Shown here: in pieces, positions 1-8,426 of the stretch
Numbering within the stretch: position 1 is the first letter of the stretch
Layout: each line of letters starts with the position of its first letter
Source of the DNA: Burkholderiales bacterium
GTDB lineage: Bacteria > Pseudomonadota > Gammaproteobacteria > Burkholderiales > SG8-41
Length of the DNA: 64,000 nt
NCBI GenBank assembly: GCA_030833315.1
Contig: JAURHM010000006.1
Location: forward strand, 1 to 64,000
Direction of reading: 5' to 3'
The notes under the pieces: generated by a model
Database searches by the model: none
Seen by the model: the letters and a program-made list of their open reading frames with translations, nothing else
Told to the model about the DNA's origin: nothing
Program-made: the position numbers and the translations under genes

Positions 1-1112
1 GCCTGCTCGTGATCAACATTGAGCTGCTTGACCAGTCCTTCCAGCGTGTCGGACTTGAACGGCTCGCTGGTCGAGTAACGCGGCTCCAGCAGGTGCATCG
101 ATTTGGCATCAAAGATCTGGTAGACAAGGCTCTTCGGCTGCTTGAGGATCAGGCCGCCGTATTTGGCGTAGGTGAAGGCCTGGAAATCAACGCCTTCGTC
201 GATCCAGCGTTTGCCTTCGACGTTGATCATCACGCCATAGGGGTAGGACAGGCGGTTGGTCTTGTCAGTGAGGTCCTTGCGGCCGTAGTCGGGTGCACTG
301 GCGACGATCGGAGTGGCATGGCATCCACCCCAATGGCCCCAGGGCATCGCGCCGGCGTCGATCGCCATGCGCAGGCCGTCGCCGTAGTTGAAGTTGGAAC
401 CGCGCACTTTGGCGTGACCCCATTCCTGACCGAGGAAGTGGGTGCGCCAGGCCGGGTTGGTTTCAAAACCGCCGCTGCCCAGAATCACCGCCCGCGCCTT
501 GATGGTTTCGAGGCCTTTGTCGCCGCGCACCTTGACGCCGCGCACTGCGCCCTGCCCGTCCATCGACAGGTCGAGCACATGCGCTTCGTAACGGATCTCG
601 ACCCCCATGTCTTCGCAGGTCTTGAACCACTGCTGCGACAGACCGACGCCTTCATGCACGGTGCGCACGATTGCGCCCTTGGGCCATTTGATCTTGTCAC
701 CGACCCTGATGCCCATCACCGACTTGGCCAGTTCAAAGTGGTGTTTGCCGACATCCTGCATCCAGCAGGTGGTGTCGTAGGACTCGTCGATCAGCAGCTT
801 CGACAGTTCGGGATCGGACTTGTTGTCGGTGACGCGCATCAGGTCATCGGTGAACGCCTCATGCGGATAGGTCGGCACACCGGCGCGGAAGCCCGGATAT
901 TCCTCTTCGGCATTCGGCACGAAGCGATCAAGCTCATCCACGTGATTGAATACAAAGCGGAAAATGGCACCGCTGAAATGGGTGTTGCCGCCACGTTGGC
1001 CTTTGGGCGCCTTTTCCAGCAACAACACCTTTTTGGCGCCGTTTTCTCGTGCCGATACAGCCGCTGCGCAAGCCGCATTACCGCCGCCGACAATGATCAC
1101 ATCATATTCCAT
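1..1112 (-). CDS. FAD-dependent dehydrogenase, TcuA/fumarate-reductase-like (C-terminus cut off)
   Basis: The 370 visible codons begin at an ATG at 1112; the reading frame is still open at the window edge, so the C-terminal part is missing. The N-terminus carries a dinucleotide-binding fold with the GGGNAACAA stretch at about residues 8-16, followed near residue 40 by RGGNTHFSG, a FAD-contact pattern of the succinate dehydrogenase/fumarate reductase flavoprotein superfamily. Overall it most resembles FAD-dependent tricarballylate dehydrogenases (TcuA), which oxidise tricarballylate to cis-aconitate; that substrate is inferred from family resemblance only. It is divergent from the MmgE/PrpD gene 230 bp away. 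The partner TcuB iron-sulfur protein is not in view. Confidence 0.8.
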   Translation of the reverse strand, partial: MEYDVIIVGGGNAACAAAVSARENGAKKVLLLEKAPKGQRGGNTHFSGAIFRFVFNHVDELDRFVPNAEEEYPGFRAGVPTYPHEAFTDDLMRVTDNKSDPELSKLLIDESYDTTCWMQDVGKHHFELAKSVMGIRVGDKIKWPKGAIVRTVHEGVGLSQQWFKTCEDMGVEIRYEAHVLDLSMDGQGAVRGVKVRGDKGLETIKARAVILGSGGFETNPAWRTHFLGQEWGHAKVRGSNFNYGDGLRMAIDAGAMPWGHWGGCHATPIVASAPDYGRKDLTDKTNRLSYPYGVMINVEGKRWIDEGVDFQAFTYAKYGGLILKQPKSLVYQIFDAKSMHLLEPRYSTSEPFKSDTLEGLVKQLNVDHEQ

Positions 1113-1327
1113 TTAATGGACTCCCGATCACTTCAAGTTGGTCTGTTGGACCGGAAAATTACCGCGTAAGCTTTGCCTTAACCGCAGAATTCACCAGCGA
1201 CGGAAGTATGCGGCTGCCTATAAAAAAGTGTCAAGAAAGCGTACACGGCATTTTTTTCGTTATATGGACTCTCCATTGCCGCGAGCGTTTGCAAAACGCC
1301 GCGGTGGGGTAAACTGCGCACCAGAAC

Positions 1328-1336
1328 AAGGAGGAG
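1328..1336 (+). promoter_or_regulatory. Ribosome binding site of the MmgE/PrpD gene
   Basis: AAGGAGGAG lies 6 bases before the ATG at 1343. It is a near-perfect anti-16S match and fixes that start. Confidence 0.7.
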
Positions 1337-1342
1337 TCAGCA

Positions 1343-2722
1343 ATGAATAATGACCGTCGCGCCATCGGCGCACCAACCCGCGAACTCGCGGACTGGATCA
1401 GCAGCCTCAAATACGAAGACATCCCGCAACGCACCCGCGAAGTCGTGCGCATTGCGATCCTCGATACGCTGGGCTGCGGTGTTTACGGCTGGTGCACGCC
1501 CTGGGCCGACATGATGCTGAAGTGGGCGCGCAGCGGCAGCAGCGGTAAAGGTGAAGCCACGGTCTGGGGTGAAAAGAACACATCGATGCGCGTCGCTGAC
1601 GCCGCACTGGTCAACGGCGTGGCCTCCCACGCTTTCGAACTCGACGATTATCACAACGCCAAACTGCATGCGGGTGCGGTCGCCGTGCCCGCCGCCATCG
1701 CCATGGCGGAAAAACTCAATGCCGACGGCCGCGCGCTCGTCACCGCGATCGCTGCCGGTTATGAAACCATGATCCGCTCCAGCCTCGCCTCGAATCCGTC
1801 AGCAACACGCCTTCGCGGCTGGCACATCACCGGCATCTACGGCCCCTTCGCCGCCGCAGCGGCCTGCTCCTCGCTGCTTAAACTGAATCCGGAACAGACC
1901 ACATGGGCCTTGGGCCTGGCCGGCACTCAGGGCGCGGGCACCTGGGCCTTTAATGCCGACGGCACGATGAGCAAACGCCTGCACGCCGGCAAGGCCGCGC
2001 ATTCGGGCGTACTCGCCGCGGAACTGGCTGCACTGGGCTTCACCGGCCCGACGCAGATTTATGAATACGGCGACGGCGGCGTGCTGAAAGCGCACTCCGA
2101 TGATTCCGACGCTGCGCTGCTGACGCGTGATCTCGGTCGCGTATGGCATACCGAAACCAATTCGATCAAGCCCTACTCCTGCTGCGGCAGCACGCATGCC
2201 TATATCGATGCCGCGCTGGCGGTGCGCAACAAGATCGGCGCCCCCTGGGATCTGAATCGCAAGGTCAAGGTCGGCCTGTCCAATGTGGTCGATGTGCAGT
2301 GCGGCTTCACCTATGCCCCGGGCAGCGCACTCAATGCGCAAATGAGCCTGCGCTACGTCATCGCAGCCGCATTGGTCGACGGCAAGGTCCTGCCGCCGCA
2401 GTTCACCGACGAACGCATGAAGGATCCGGCACTGATCAAACTCGCCGCACACCTTGACTGCGAACACGATCCCAAACTTGACGCCCTGTATCCGAAACAT
2501 TTCGCCGGCTGGGTCGCCGCCGAAAAAGACGGCCAGTGGGTGCGTACCGACATCCTCAATCCGACGGGGTCAATCGACAACCCGGTGGATGCCAAAGGTG
2601 TCACCGAGAAATTCCGCGGCATCAATCCGCAACTGCCGGTGGATGCCATCGCCAAAGTCGCGCTCGATATCGAAAACCATTCGGTACGCGAGTTGCTGGC
2701 ACTGGCAGCACAACGCGCCTGA
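1343..2722 (+). CDS. MmgE/PrpD family protein
   Basis: The 459-residue product has the length and layout of the MmgE/PrpD family (2-methylcitrate dehydratase PrpD, cis-aconitate decarboxylase and relatives): an all-helical N-terminal domain with the conserved DTLGCGVYG region near residue 35, then the FELDDYHNAKLHAGAV stretch near residue 98, and a C-terminal lid domain. The family acts on small tricarboxylates or their methylated forms, usually by dehydration, decarboxylation or isomerisation in the cytoplasm. A strong Shine-Dalgarno sequence supports the start. It is followed 38 bp later by a ketopantoate-reductase-like gene and two Bug genes on the same strand, so it probably opens a catabolic operon. 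The exact substrate cannot be read from the sequence. Confidence 0.9.
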   Translation: MNNDRRAIGAPTRELADWISSLKYEDIPQRTREVVRIAILDTLGCGVYGWCTPWADMMLKWARSGSSGKGEATVWGEKNTSMRVADAALVNGVASHAFELDDYHNAKLHAGAVAVPAAIAMAEKLNADGRALVTAIAAGYETMIRSSLASNPSATRLRGWHITGIYGPFAAAAACSSLLKLNPEQTTWALGLAGTQGAGTWAFNADGTMSKRLHAGKAAHSGVLAAELAALGFTGPTQIYEYGDGGVLKAHSDDSDAALLTRDLGRVWHTETNSIKPYSCCGSTHAYIDAALAVRNKIGAPWDLNRKVKVGLSNVVDVQCGFTYAPGSALNAQMSLRYVIAAALVDGKVLPPQFTDERMKDPALIKLAAHLDCEHDPKLDALYPKHFAGWVAAEKDGQWVRTDILNPTGSIDNPVDAKGVTEKFRGINPQLPVDAIAKVALDIENHSVRELLALAAQRA

Positions 2723-2760
2723 ACATCCTTCAATAAAAGCAACAAGGAAAGCGGACCGCC

Positions 2761-3822
2761 ATGGCCGTCAAAAAAATCCAGGATAAAAACCGCAAGATCG
2801 CCGTTGTCGGCAGCGGTGCCATCGGCAGCAGCATCGGCGCCGACCTGACGCGCGCCGGGCATGATGTCACTTTGATCGATCAGTGGCCCTCGCATGTGCG
2901 TGCCATGAAAACCAACGGTCTGCAGATCCAGTTCAAGGACGGCTCGCAGTTTCAGGTGCCGGTAAAGGCACTGAACCTGTGCGCGATGTCATCCGAACAG
3001 CTGGAATTCGACATCGTCTTCCTTGCCTGCAAATCCAATGACACACGCTGGATGGCCGAATTCATCAAGCCCTGGCTGAAAGCGGACGGCTTCGTCGTCG
3101 GCGCACAGAACGGCATGAACGATGACGCCATCGCATCCATCGTCGGCCGCAATCGCGTGGTCGGCTGCGTCGTTGAACTGCAGGCGGAACTGTTCACCCA
3201 GGGCACGATCCAGCGCAACACGCTGCGCAAGGGTACCTGGTTCACGGTCGGCGAACTCGACGGCACGCTGACACCGCGGGTCAAGGAAGTCTCCGGCCTG
3301 CTCGGCGAAGTCGGCCGCTGCGACATCACCAGCAACATCTACGGCGCAAAGTGGACCAAGCTGATCGCCAACACCATGACCATGGGGCCGTTCAGCCTGC
3401 TCGGGCTGCGCAATTTCGAAGCCTGCGCCCTGCCCGGCATGATGGATATTTCGGTGCAGCTGGGACGCGAATCGCTGGCTGTCGGCGCCGCACTGGGTTA
3501 CCGCATTGAACCGCTGTTCGGGCTGCGCGCCGATGAATTTGCCGGTTCCAGCGACGACAACCTGATCACCACGATGAAAACACTGATGTCGCATGTCGGC
3601 GGTGGCCGCACCGCGCCGATTCACGACCACCTCAAGGGACGCACCAGCGAAATCGCCTTCATCAGCGGCCTGGTGTCGGCGAAGGGCCGTGAGCTCGGCA
3701 TCGCCACGCCGGCCAACGATGCCGTCACAGCCATCGACCACCAGATCAACCGCCGCGAAATCATCATGGATGCGGAAAACTATGCGCTGTTGCGCAGCAA
3801 GATCGGCCTGCCGCCGGCATAG
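2761..3822 (+). CDS. Ketopantoate reductase (ApbA/PanE) family 2-hydroxyacid dehydrogenase
   Basis: The 353-residue protein opens with a Rossmann nucleotide-binding loop (VVGSGAIGSSIGADLTRAG, about residues 15-33). It also has the family's catalytic lysine region, YGAKWTKLIAN, near residue 196. Known family members reduce 2-dehydropantoate or other 2-oxoacids with NADPH. Biosynthetic PanE is usually close to 300 residues, so this longer copy, embedded between MmgE/PrpD and Bug genes, is more likely a catabolic 2-hydroxyacid/2-oxoacid dehydrogenase; that is inference. An AAGGAAA ribosome site lies 10 bases before the ATG. The gene is probably co-transcribed with its neighbours (36 bp to the next start). 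Confidence 0.85.
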   Translation: MAVKKIQDKNRKIAVVGSGAIGSSIGADLTRAGHDVTLIDQWPSHVRAMKTNGLQIQFKDGSQFQVPVKALNLCAMSSEQLEFDIVFLACKSNDTRWMAEFIKPWLKADGFVVGAQNGMNDDAIASIVGRNRVVGCVVELQAELFTQGTIQRNTLRKGTWFTVGELDGTLTPRVKEVSGLLGEVGRCDITSNIYGAKWTKLIANTMTMGPFSLLGLRNFEACALPGMMDISVQLGRESLAVGAALGYRIEPLFGLRADEFAGSSDDNLITTMKTLMSHVGGGRTAPIHDHLKGRTSEIAFISGLVSAKGRELGIATPANDAVTAIDHQINRREIIMDAENYALLRSKIGLPPA

Positions 3823-3858
3823 GTGGCGATCAACATAAAAAAATTCCGGAGGAGCATC

Positions 3859-4833
3859 ATGGGAACACCTTTTAACCGCGCCGTTGTTCTGGCCTGCATG
3901 GTTGCCGCCGGCGGTATCGCCCCTGTTACCGCCGCAACTTTTCCTGAACGCCCGGTGCGCCTGCTCGCAGCTTCAGCAGCCGGCGGCGGCACCGACATCA
4001 TCGCGCGCCTGCTCGCACAGAAACTCACCGACATCTGGGGCCAGCAGGCGATCGTCGACAACCGCCCGGGTGGCGGCGGCGTGATTGCCACCGACATCAC
4101 CGCGAAGGCGGTACCCGACGGCTACACGCTGCTGCTGCAGAGCGTCGGCATTGCCTATGCACCGGCGCTGTACAAGAACCTGCCCTTCGACGTGAAGCGC
4201 GACATCACTGCGATTTCCATTGTCGGCACGCAACCCTTCGTGCTGGCCCTGCACCCTTCGGTGCCGGCGAAATCGGTGACCGAACTGGTCGCTCTCGCAA
4301 AATCGAAACCCGGCCAGCTGCGTTTTGCCTCAGGCGGCGTCAGCGGCGCATCCCACCTCGGCTCGGAACTGTTCCGCGTCACCGCGGGCGTCGACATGAT
4401 CCATGTGCCGTATAAAGGCACCGGCCCCGGCACCACGGCGCTGTTGACCGGTGAGGTGCAGATGGCAATTGCCGGTGTCGGCACCATCATGCCGCACGCC
4501 AAAAGCGGCAAGGTGCGCGCTCTCGCGGTCACCGGCGCCAAGCGCAGCCCCGTCGCACCCGAGCTGCCGACAGTCGCCGAAAACGGCCTGCCCGGTTATG
4601 CCTTCGATGTCTGGTACGGCGTGTTCGCCACTTCCAAAACGCCGCGCGCGACCCTCGGTAAAATCAACGCCGACATCAACACCGCGGTGCGCGATACCGA
4701 AACCATCAAACGTTTTGCCGGCGCAGGCGTCGACCTGATCGGCGGCAGCGTTGAGGATTCGAACAAGTACCTGCAGGCGGAAATGACCAAGTGGTCGAAA
4801 GTCATCCGTGAAGCAGGCATCAAGGCCGATTGA
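3859..4833 (+). CDS. Bug/TctC-family periplasmic solute-binding protein (copy 1)
   Basis: The product has 324 residues. The ATG at 3859 is chosen over an upstream in-frame GTG at 3823 because CCGGAGGAG ends 4 bases before it and because the protein then starts directly with a signal peptide (hydrophobic VVLACMVAAGG, cleavage near PVTAA-TF). Family marks are visible: the first binding loop AAGGGTDIIAR, VDNRPGGGGVI, the PDGYT turn and the HVPYKGTGPG stretch. Bug proteins bind small carboxylates in the periplasm. The next gene is another Bug protein only 28 bp away with the same type of ribosome site, so the pair looks like a tandem duplication that has since diverged. Confidence 0.93.
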   Translation: MGTPFNRAVVLACMVAAGGIAPVTAATFPERPVRLLAASAAGGGTDIIARLLAQKLTDIWGQQAIVDNRPGGGGVIATDITAKAVPDGYTLLLQSVGIAYAPALYKNLPFDVKRDITAISIVGTQPFVLALHPSVPAKSVTELVALAKSKPGQLRFASGGVSGASHLGSELFRVTAGVDMIHVPYKGTGPGTTALLTGEVQMAIAGVGTIMPHAKSGKVRALAVTGAKRSPVAPELPTVAENGLPGYAFDVWYGVFATSKTPRATLGKINADINTAVRDTETIKRFAGAGVDLIGGSVEDSNKYLQAEMTKWSKVIREAGIKAD

Positions 4834-4861
4834 TTTTTCTGCACAACCGGAGGAGAACTGC

Positions 4862-5839
4862 ATGCAAACCGCAAAATTCCTATCCGCTGCAATGGCGCTG
4901 GCCGCACTCTGCGCAACGCCCCACACGTTTGCAGCACAGGCCGACAAATATCCCAGCCGGCCGGTGCGCATGCTGGTGCCTTTTGCTCCGGGCGGCGGCA
5001 CCGACATCACCGCGCGCCTGATTGCCGCCAACGTCACCACGGCCTTCGGCCAGCAGGTGATCGTCGACAACCGTGCCGGCGGCGGCGGCACGATCGGCGC
5101 CGAGATGGCGGTACGCGCCGCACCCGACGGCTACACCGTGATCATGGTGTCGGGCAGCTACGGCACCAATGCCGCGCTTTACAGCCTGCCCTATGATCCG
5201 GTGAAGGATATCCAGCCCATCGTGATGATCGGCGATACCGGATTCGTGCTGTCGCTGCATCCTTCGGTGCCGGCAAAAACCGTTCAGGAACTGATCAATC
5301 ATGCGAAGGCCAATCCGGGCAAACTGAACTACGCGTCGACCGGTACCGGCGGCATCACCCATCTCGCCACCGAATTGTTCAATCTGATGGCAGTCACCAA
5401 AATGACGCACATTCCCTACAAGGGCACCGGCCCGGCGCTCGCCGATCTGCTCGGCGGACAGGTTCAGCTCATTTTCGGCGCGATGCCGGCGGCGATTCCG
5501 CACGTCAAATCCGGCAAGCTGCGCGGCGTCGGCGTCACCACCGCAAAACGCGCTCCCGCGCTGCCCGACATGCCGACCATCGGCGAAACGGTGAAGGACT
5601 ACGAAGCGCCGCTGTGGTACGGCTTGTGGGGCCCGAAAGGCCTGCCGAAACCGATCATCACGCGCTGGAACCAGGAAGTGGCGAAAGCACTGCAGACCGA
5701 GGAAATGAAAAAGCGGCTCGCCACCGACGGCGTCGAACCGGCCGGCGGACCGCCTGAACAGTTCCTCAATGCCATCGCCCGTGACGTCGAGAAATGGAAG
5801 AAAGTGGTCAAGGCAGCTAATATCAAGGTATCGAGCTGA
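4862..5839 (+). CDS. Bug/TctC-family periplasmic solute-binding protein (copy 2)
   Basis: The 325-residue product starts at the ATG at 4862, preceded by CCGGAGGAG. A clear signal peptide (AAMALAALCATPHTFAA) is followed by the family loops FAPGGGTDITAR, VDNRAGGGGTIG, APDGYT and HIPYKGTGPA. It is the second of two adjacent Bug genes. The two proteins match closely in the ligand loops but differ elsewhere, so they may bind related but different acids. A rho-independent terminator lies about 80 bp downstream, making this the likely last gene of the operon that starts at 1343. Confidence 0.93.
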   Translation: MQTAKFLSAAMALAALCATPHTFAAQADKYPSRPVRMLVPFAPGGGTDITARLIAANVTTAFGQQVIVDNRAGGGGTIGAEMAVRAAPDGYTVIMVSGSYGTNAALYSLPYDPVKDIQPIVMIGDTGFVLSLHPSVPAKTVQELINHAKANPGKLNYASTGTGGITHLATELFNLMAVTKMTHIPYKGTGPALADLLGGQVQLIFGAMPAAIPHVKSGKLRGVGVTTAKRAPALPDMPTIGETVKDYEAPLWYGLWGPKGLPKPIITRWNQEVAKALQTEEMKKRLATDGVEPAGGPPEQFLNAIARDVEKWKKVVKAANIKVSS

Positions 5840-5916
5840 TGGTGAACAGCGGTGTTACGGCTTTTGCAGCACTCGGGAAAACGTAAAAACCGTTTTAAAA
5901 CATAAGCTTAATAAAA

Positions 5917-5946
5917 CCGGCGCCTCAGGGGCGCCGGCGTTTTTTC
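5917..5946 (+). terminator. Rho-independent terminator after the tandem Bug genes
   Basis: Perfect 8-bp stem CCGGCGCC (5917-5924) / GGCGCCGG (5930-5937), a 5-base loop, then TTTTTT at 5940-5945. It separates the Bug pair from the cupin gene at 5979. Confidence 0.85.
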
Positions 5947-5978
5947 AACCCGGCATCACACTGGAGAATGCAGCAATC

Positions 5979-6434
5979 ATGAAATTCCGCAGAGTCGTCA
6001 CCGACACCAACAAAGAAGGCAAGGCCTACATCAAATCCGACGCCGTGATCGACCCGATCCCGATGCGCCCCGGTTTTCACAACATCCCGATGTGGGCGAC
6101 CAAAAAACTGCCTGCGGAGATGACCACAGAAGATCCGAACACCTGGGAACTGGGCACCAGTCTGGCCGGCGGTTCGGTATTCCGCCTCGCCAAGTACGAT
6201 CCGGGCGTCGCCAAACGCTGGCACGTCACCGATTCGGTCGACTACGCGATCTGCCTCGCCGGCGAACTGTGGATGCAGCTGGACGGCGGCGAAGAAGTGC
6301 ACCTGACGCCGGGCACCGTGATCATCCAGCGCCAGACCATGCACAACTGGGAAAACCGCGGCAAGGAACCCTGCATCATGGCCTACGTACTGCTCGCCAC
6401 CGAGGGCGCGAAGACCACCGGCTGGGATCACTGA
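5979..6434 (+). CDS. Small cupin-domain protein
   Basis: The 151-residue protein starts at the ATG at 5979, with a GGAG 12 bases upstream; longer in-frame readings would run back through the terminator and the end of the previous gene. Residues about 70-135 form a single cupin barrel. Motif 1 is degenerate (WHVTDSVDYAICLAGEL in place of the usual H-x-H...E pattern) and motif 2 is PGTVIIQRQTMHNWENRG with one conserved His. Such small cupins are often metal-binding enzymes or sensors in organic acid pathways; no function is assigned. It sits between two hairpins and may have its own promoter. Confidence 0.8.
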   Translation: MKFRRVVTDTNKEGKAYIKSDAVIDPIPMRPGFHNIPMWATKKLPAEMTTEDPNTWELGTSLAGGSVFRLAKYDPGVAKRWHVTDSVDYAICLAGELWMQLDGGEEVHLTPGTVIIQRQTMHNWENRGKEPCIMAYVLLATEGAKTTGWDH

Positions 6435-6441
6435 TCAAGAC

Positions 6442-6474
6442 TGCGGCGCGGAAACATTCCGCGCCGCATCTCTT
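6442..6474 (+). terminator. Candidate terminator after the cupin gene
   Basis: A perfect 12-bp stem (6442-6453 with 6457-6468) closes on a 3-base loop and is followed by TCTCTTC. The pyrimidine tail is not a clean U-run, so this is a weaker call than the other hairpins. Confidence 0.5.
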
Positions 6475-6479
6475 CTGTC

Positions 6480-6875
6480 ATGGCCTACATCGAAGAATCA
6501 CTCTCCGCAGGCGAAGAAATAGCCGGCCTGTTCGAACAGCACTGGATCGTTCGCATCCCGATGGTGATCTGGCTGTTTTTCGTCATCACCCTGCCACTCG
6601 CGGTATATGAATACCTGCGCGTGCGTTACACCGAACTCGGTCTCACCAACAAACGAGTCATCTGCAAGACCGGCATCATCAGCCGCCAATCCGAAGAAAT
6701 GAAACTGACCTCGATCGAAACCGTCGAGATCGATCAGGGGGTCCTTGGCCGCATCCTCGGCTACGGCAATATCCACGTCAGCGGTCGCGGCATCAGCGAT
6801 GTGGTTCTGCGCAGCGTCAAGGACCCGATGGCGGTCAAACGCGCCATCGAAAGCATCAGCAACCCGGCCTCCTGA
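6480..6875 (+). CDS. PH-domain (bPH2/YdbS-like) membrane protein
   Basis: A 131-residue protein with one hydrophobic segment at about residues 22-41 (IPMVIWLFFVITLPLAV), followed by the bacterial pleckstrin-homology-type domain. Its recognisable core runs YTELGLTNKRVICKTGIISR, then LTSIETVEIDQGVLGRILGYG, then VKDPMAVKRAIE. Proteins of this type are cytoplasm-facing, membrane-attached and of unknown role. No gene around it suggests one. Confidence 0.85.
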   Translation: MAYIEESLSAGEEIAGLFEQHWIVRIPMVIWLFFVITLPLAVYEYLRVRYTELGLTNKRVICKTGIISRQSEEMKLTSIETVEIDQGVLGRILGYGNIHVSGRGISDVVLRSVKDPMAVKRAIESISNPAS

Positions 6876-6905
6876 ACCGCCGGAACAGCCCGGGCCGCCT
6901 CCGGC

Positions 6906-8345
6906 TCAAGTCCAGTTCGCCCGCGCGCGCAATCCTGCCGCGCAATCCGCAGCCTCGCGCAGCACCTGAGTGTGATCCAGCGCAGTGAACTGCCCCGCGC
7001 GGCGCAGCACCCGGCCATCCACGATCACCGTATCGACATTGCGCGGCTGCGCGAACGTTACCAGCGCTTCATAGGGATCGCTCATCGGCGACATATTGAT
7101 GTCGCCGGTGCGCACCAGGATGATGTCGGCGCGTTTGCCTGGCGTCAGTGAACCGGTGCGGTCGGCGATGCCCAGATCGACGGCACCGTCGAGGGTCGCC
7201 AGCTGCACCAGCCGCTTTGAAGTCAGGGGTACCTTCGGTCCGATGCGGTGCTGGTGCAGCGCATACAGAATGCGCATGCACTGGAAATAATCGCAGGCGT
7301 AACTGCCGGTATGGTCGATCGAGATACTGACCTTGACCCCTGCCTGCAGCAACTCCGCCAACTGGATCACGCCGGCGCTGGCCGCGCGACGCGACTCCCC
7401 GGTCGGCGAGGTGCTGTAACTGACGCCGTGTTTGCTGAGCATCTGGCGTTCCGCCGCCGTGGTCAGCAATGGATGCACCAGCTGCAGGTCCGGACCGAGC
7501 AGTCCTGTCGATTCCAGCAGCGTGATCGGGCTCGGCCCCGAAGTGTGCATGGTGATCGGCAGACCGAGGGCGCGTGCCCCGCCCCAGTCCTTGCGCGCGG
7601 TGTCCACCGAGATATTGCCGCGCAGCGGATTGGTCGTGTCGCCGACGTTACGCGATGAAATGCCCAGCGTCAGCATTCCGTCATTCGGCATCCACTGGCG
7701 TTTGATCTGCGCCAATCCTTCGAGATCCATCGGCTGCTCATCGGGATAACCCATCGGCGTGCCGTAGGCGAGACGGCCGCGCAGTCCGACGTCGCGCATC
7801 GCGCGCAGCTCGGCATCGGCATGCGCCGGCGAGCGGATGTTGTGCGCCCAGTTGTGCACCGTGGTTGCACCCGCGCTCAAGCCTTCGGCGAGGCCGAGTT
7901 TGACGCTGCGGTAACTGTCTTCCGGCGTGTAGAACCGGCCGAGGCGGTTGGTCACCGGCTGATAACCGCTTTTCGGATTATCAATGCGGATTACCGGACG
8001 CAACACGCTGGTCCACAGATGCCAGTGCGTATCGACAAAACCCGGCATGCAGATCATGCCCCCGGCATCGATCACCGTCGCCGACGGTGCCGCGATGTCG
8101 CGCGCCACGCCGACAATCGCGCCATCGCGCACAAGCACGTCGCCGCGGACAAAATCACCGACTTTGGCGTCCATACTCAGAATGGTCGCGCCGCGAATCA
8201 GATATTCACCACGACCGGGCAGGCCGCCGGCGGCGCCGCTAAGGCCGCCCGTCTGCGCGCAGCCCATTCCCGACGCCAAACCCGTTGCCGCCAGTGCTGT
8301 TGCGGTCTTGAGCCAGCTGCGCCGGCCCGCATTCAGTTCATCCAT
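6906..8345 (-). CDS. Amidohydrolase family protein with a twin-arginine N-terminus (AtzA/TrzN-like)
   Basis: The ATG at 8345 is chosen because GGGAGGGG precedes it and because it directly yields a Tat-type leader (GRRSWLKTATALAATG). The 479-residue protein then has an N-terminal beta-sandwich half and a TIM-barrel metal site: DTHWHLW (HxH), TMHTSG, LVHPLL and SIDHTG supply the expected His, His, His and Asp ligands of Amidohydro_1 enzymes such as atrazine chlorohydrolase and cytosine deaminase. It probably hydrolyses a C-N or C-Cl bond of a heterocyclic or amide compound. The Tat leader implies export with a bound cofactor, which is unusual for this group. A Bug gene follows upstream on the same strand (start 9398). 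Confidence 0.88.
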   Translation of the reverse strand: MDELNAGRRSWLKTATALAATGLASGMGCAQTGGLSGAAGGLPGRGEYLIRGATILSMDAKVGDFVRGDVLVRDGAIVGVARDIAAPSATVIDAGGMICMPGFVDTHWHLWTSVLRPVIRIDNPKSGYQPVTNRLGRFYTPEDSYRSVKLGLAEGLSAGATTVHNWAHNIRSPAHADAELRAMRDVGLRGRLAYGTPMGYPDEQPMDLEGLAQIKRQWMPNDGMLTLGISSRNVGDTTNPLRGNISVDTARKDWGGARALGLPITMHTSGPSPITLLESTGLLGPDLQLVHPLLTTAAERQMLSKHGVSYSTSPTGESRRAASAGVIQLAELLQAGVKVSISIDHTGSYACDYFQCMRILYALHQHRIGPKVPLTSKRLVQLATLDGAVDLGIADRTGSLTPGKRADIILVRTGDINMSPMSDPYEALVTFAQPRNVDTVIVDGRVLRRAGQFTALDHTQVLREAADCAAGLRARANWT

Positions 8346-8426
8346 GATCCCCTCCCTGCAGGCCGTGGTCGGCCCTGTTGGACTGTAATTCTTTATGACC
8401 ATGCTAGCACGCGTTGCGGGGCGCCC

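Noticed and set aside
9-1169. Plus-strand frame of 386 codons at the left edge
   Set aside because: It is the antisense shadow of the minus-strand TcuA-like gene, whose frame has clear FAD motifs. High GC keeps such shadow frames open throughout the window.
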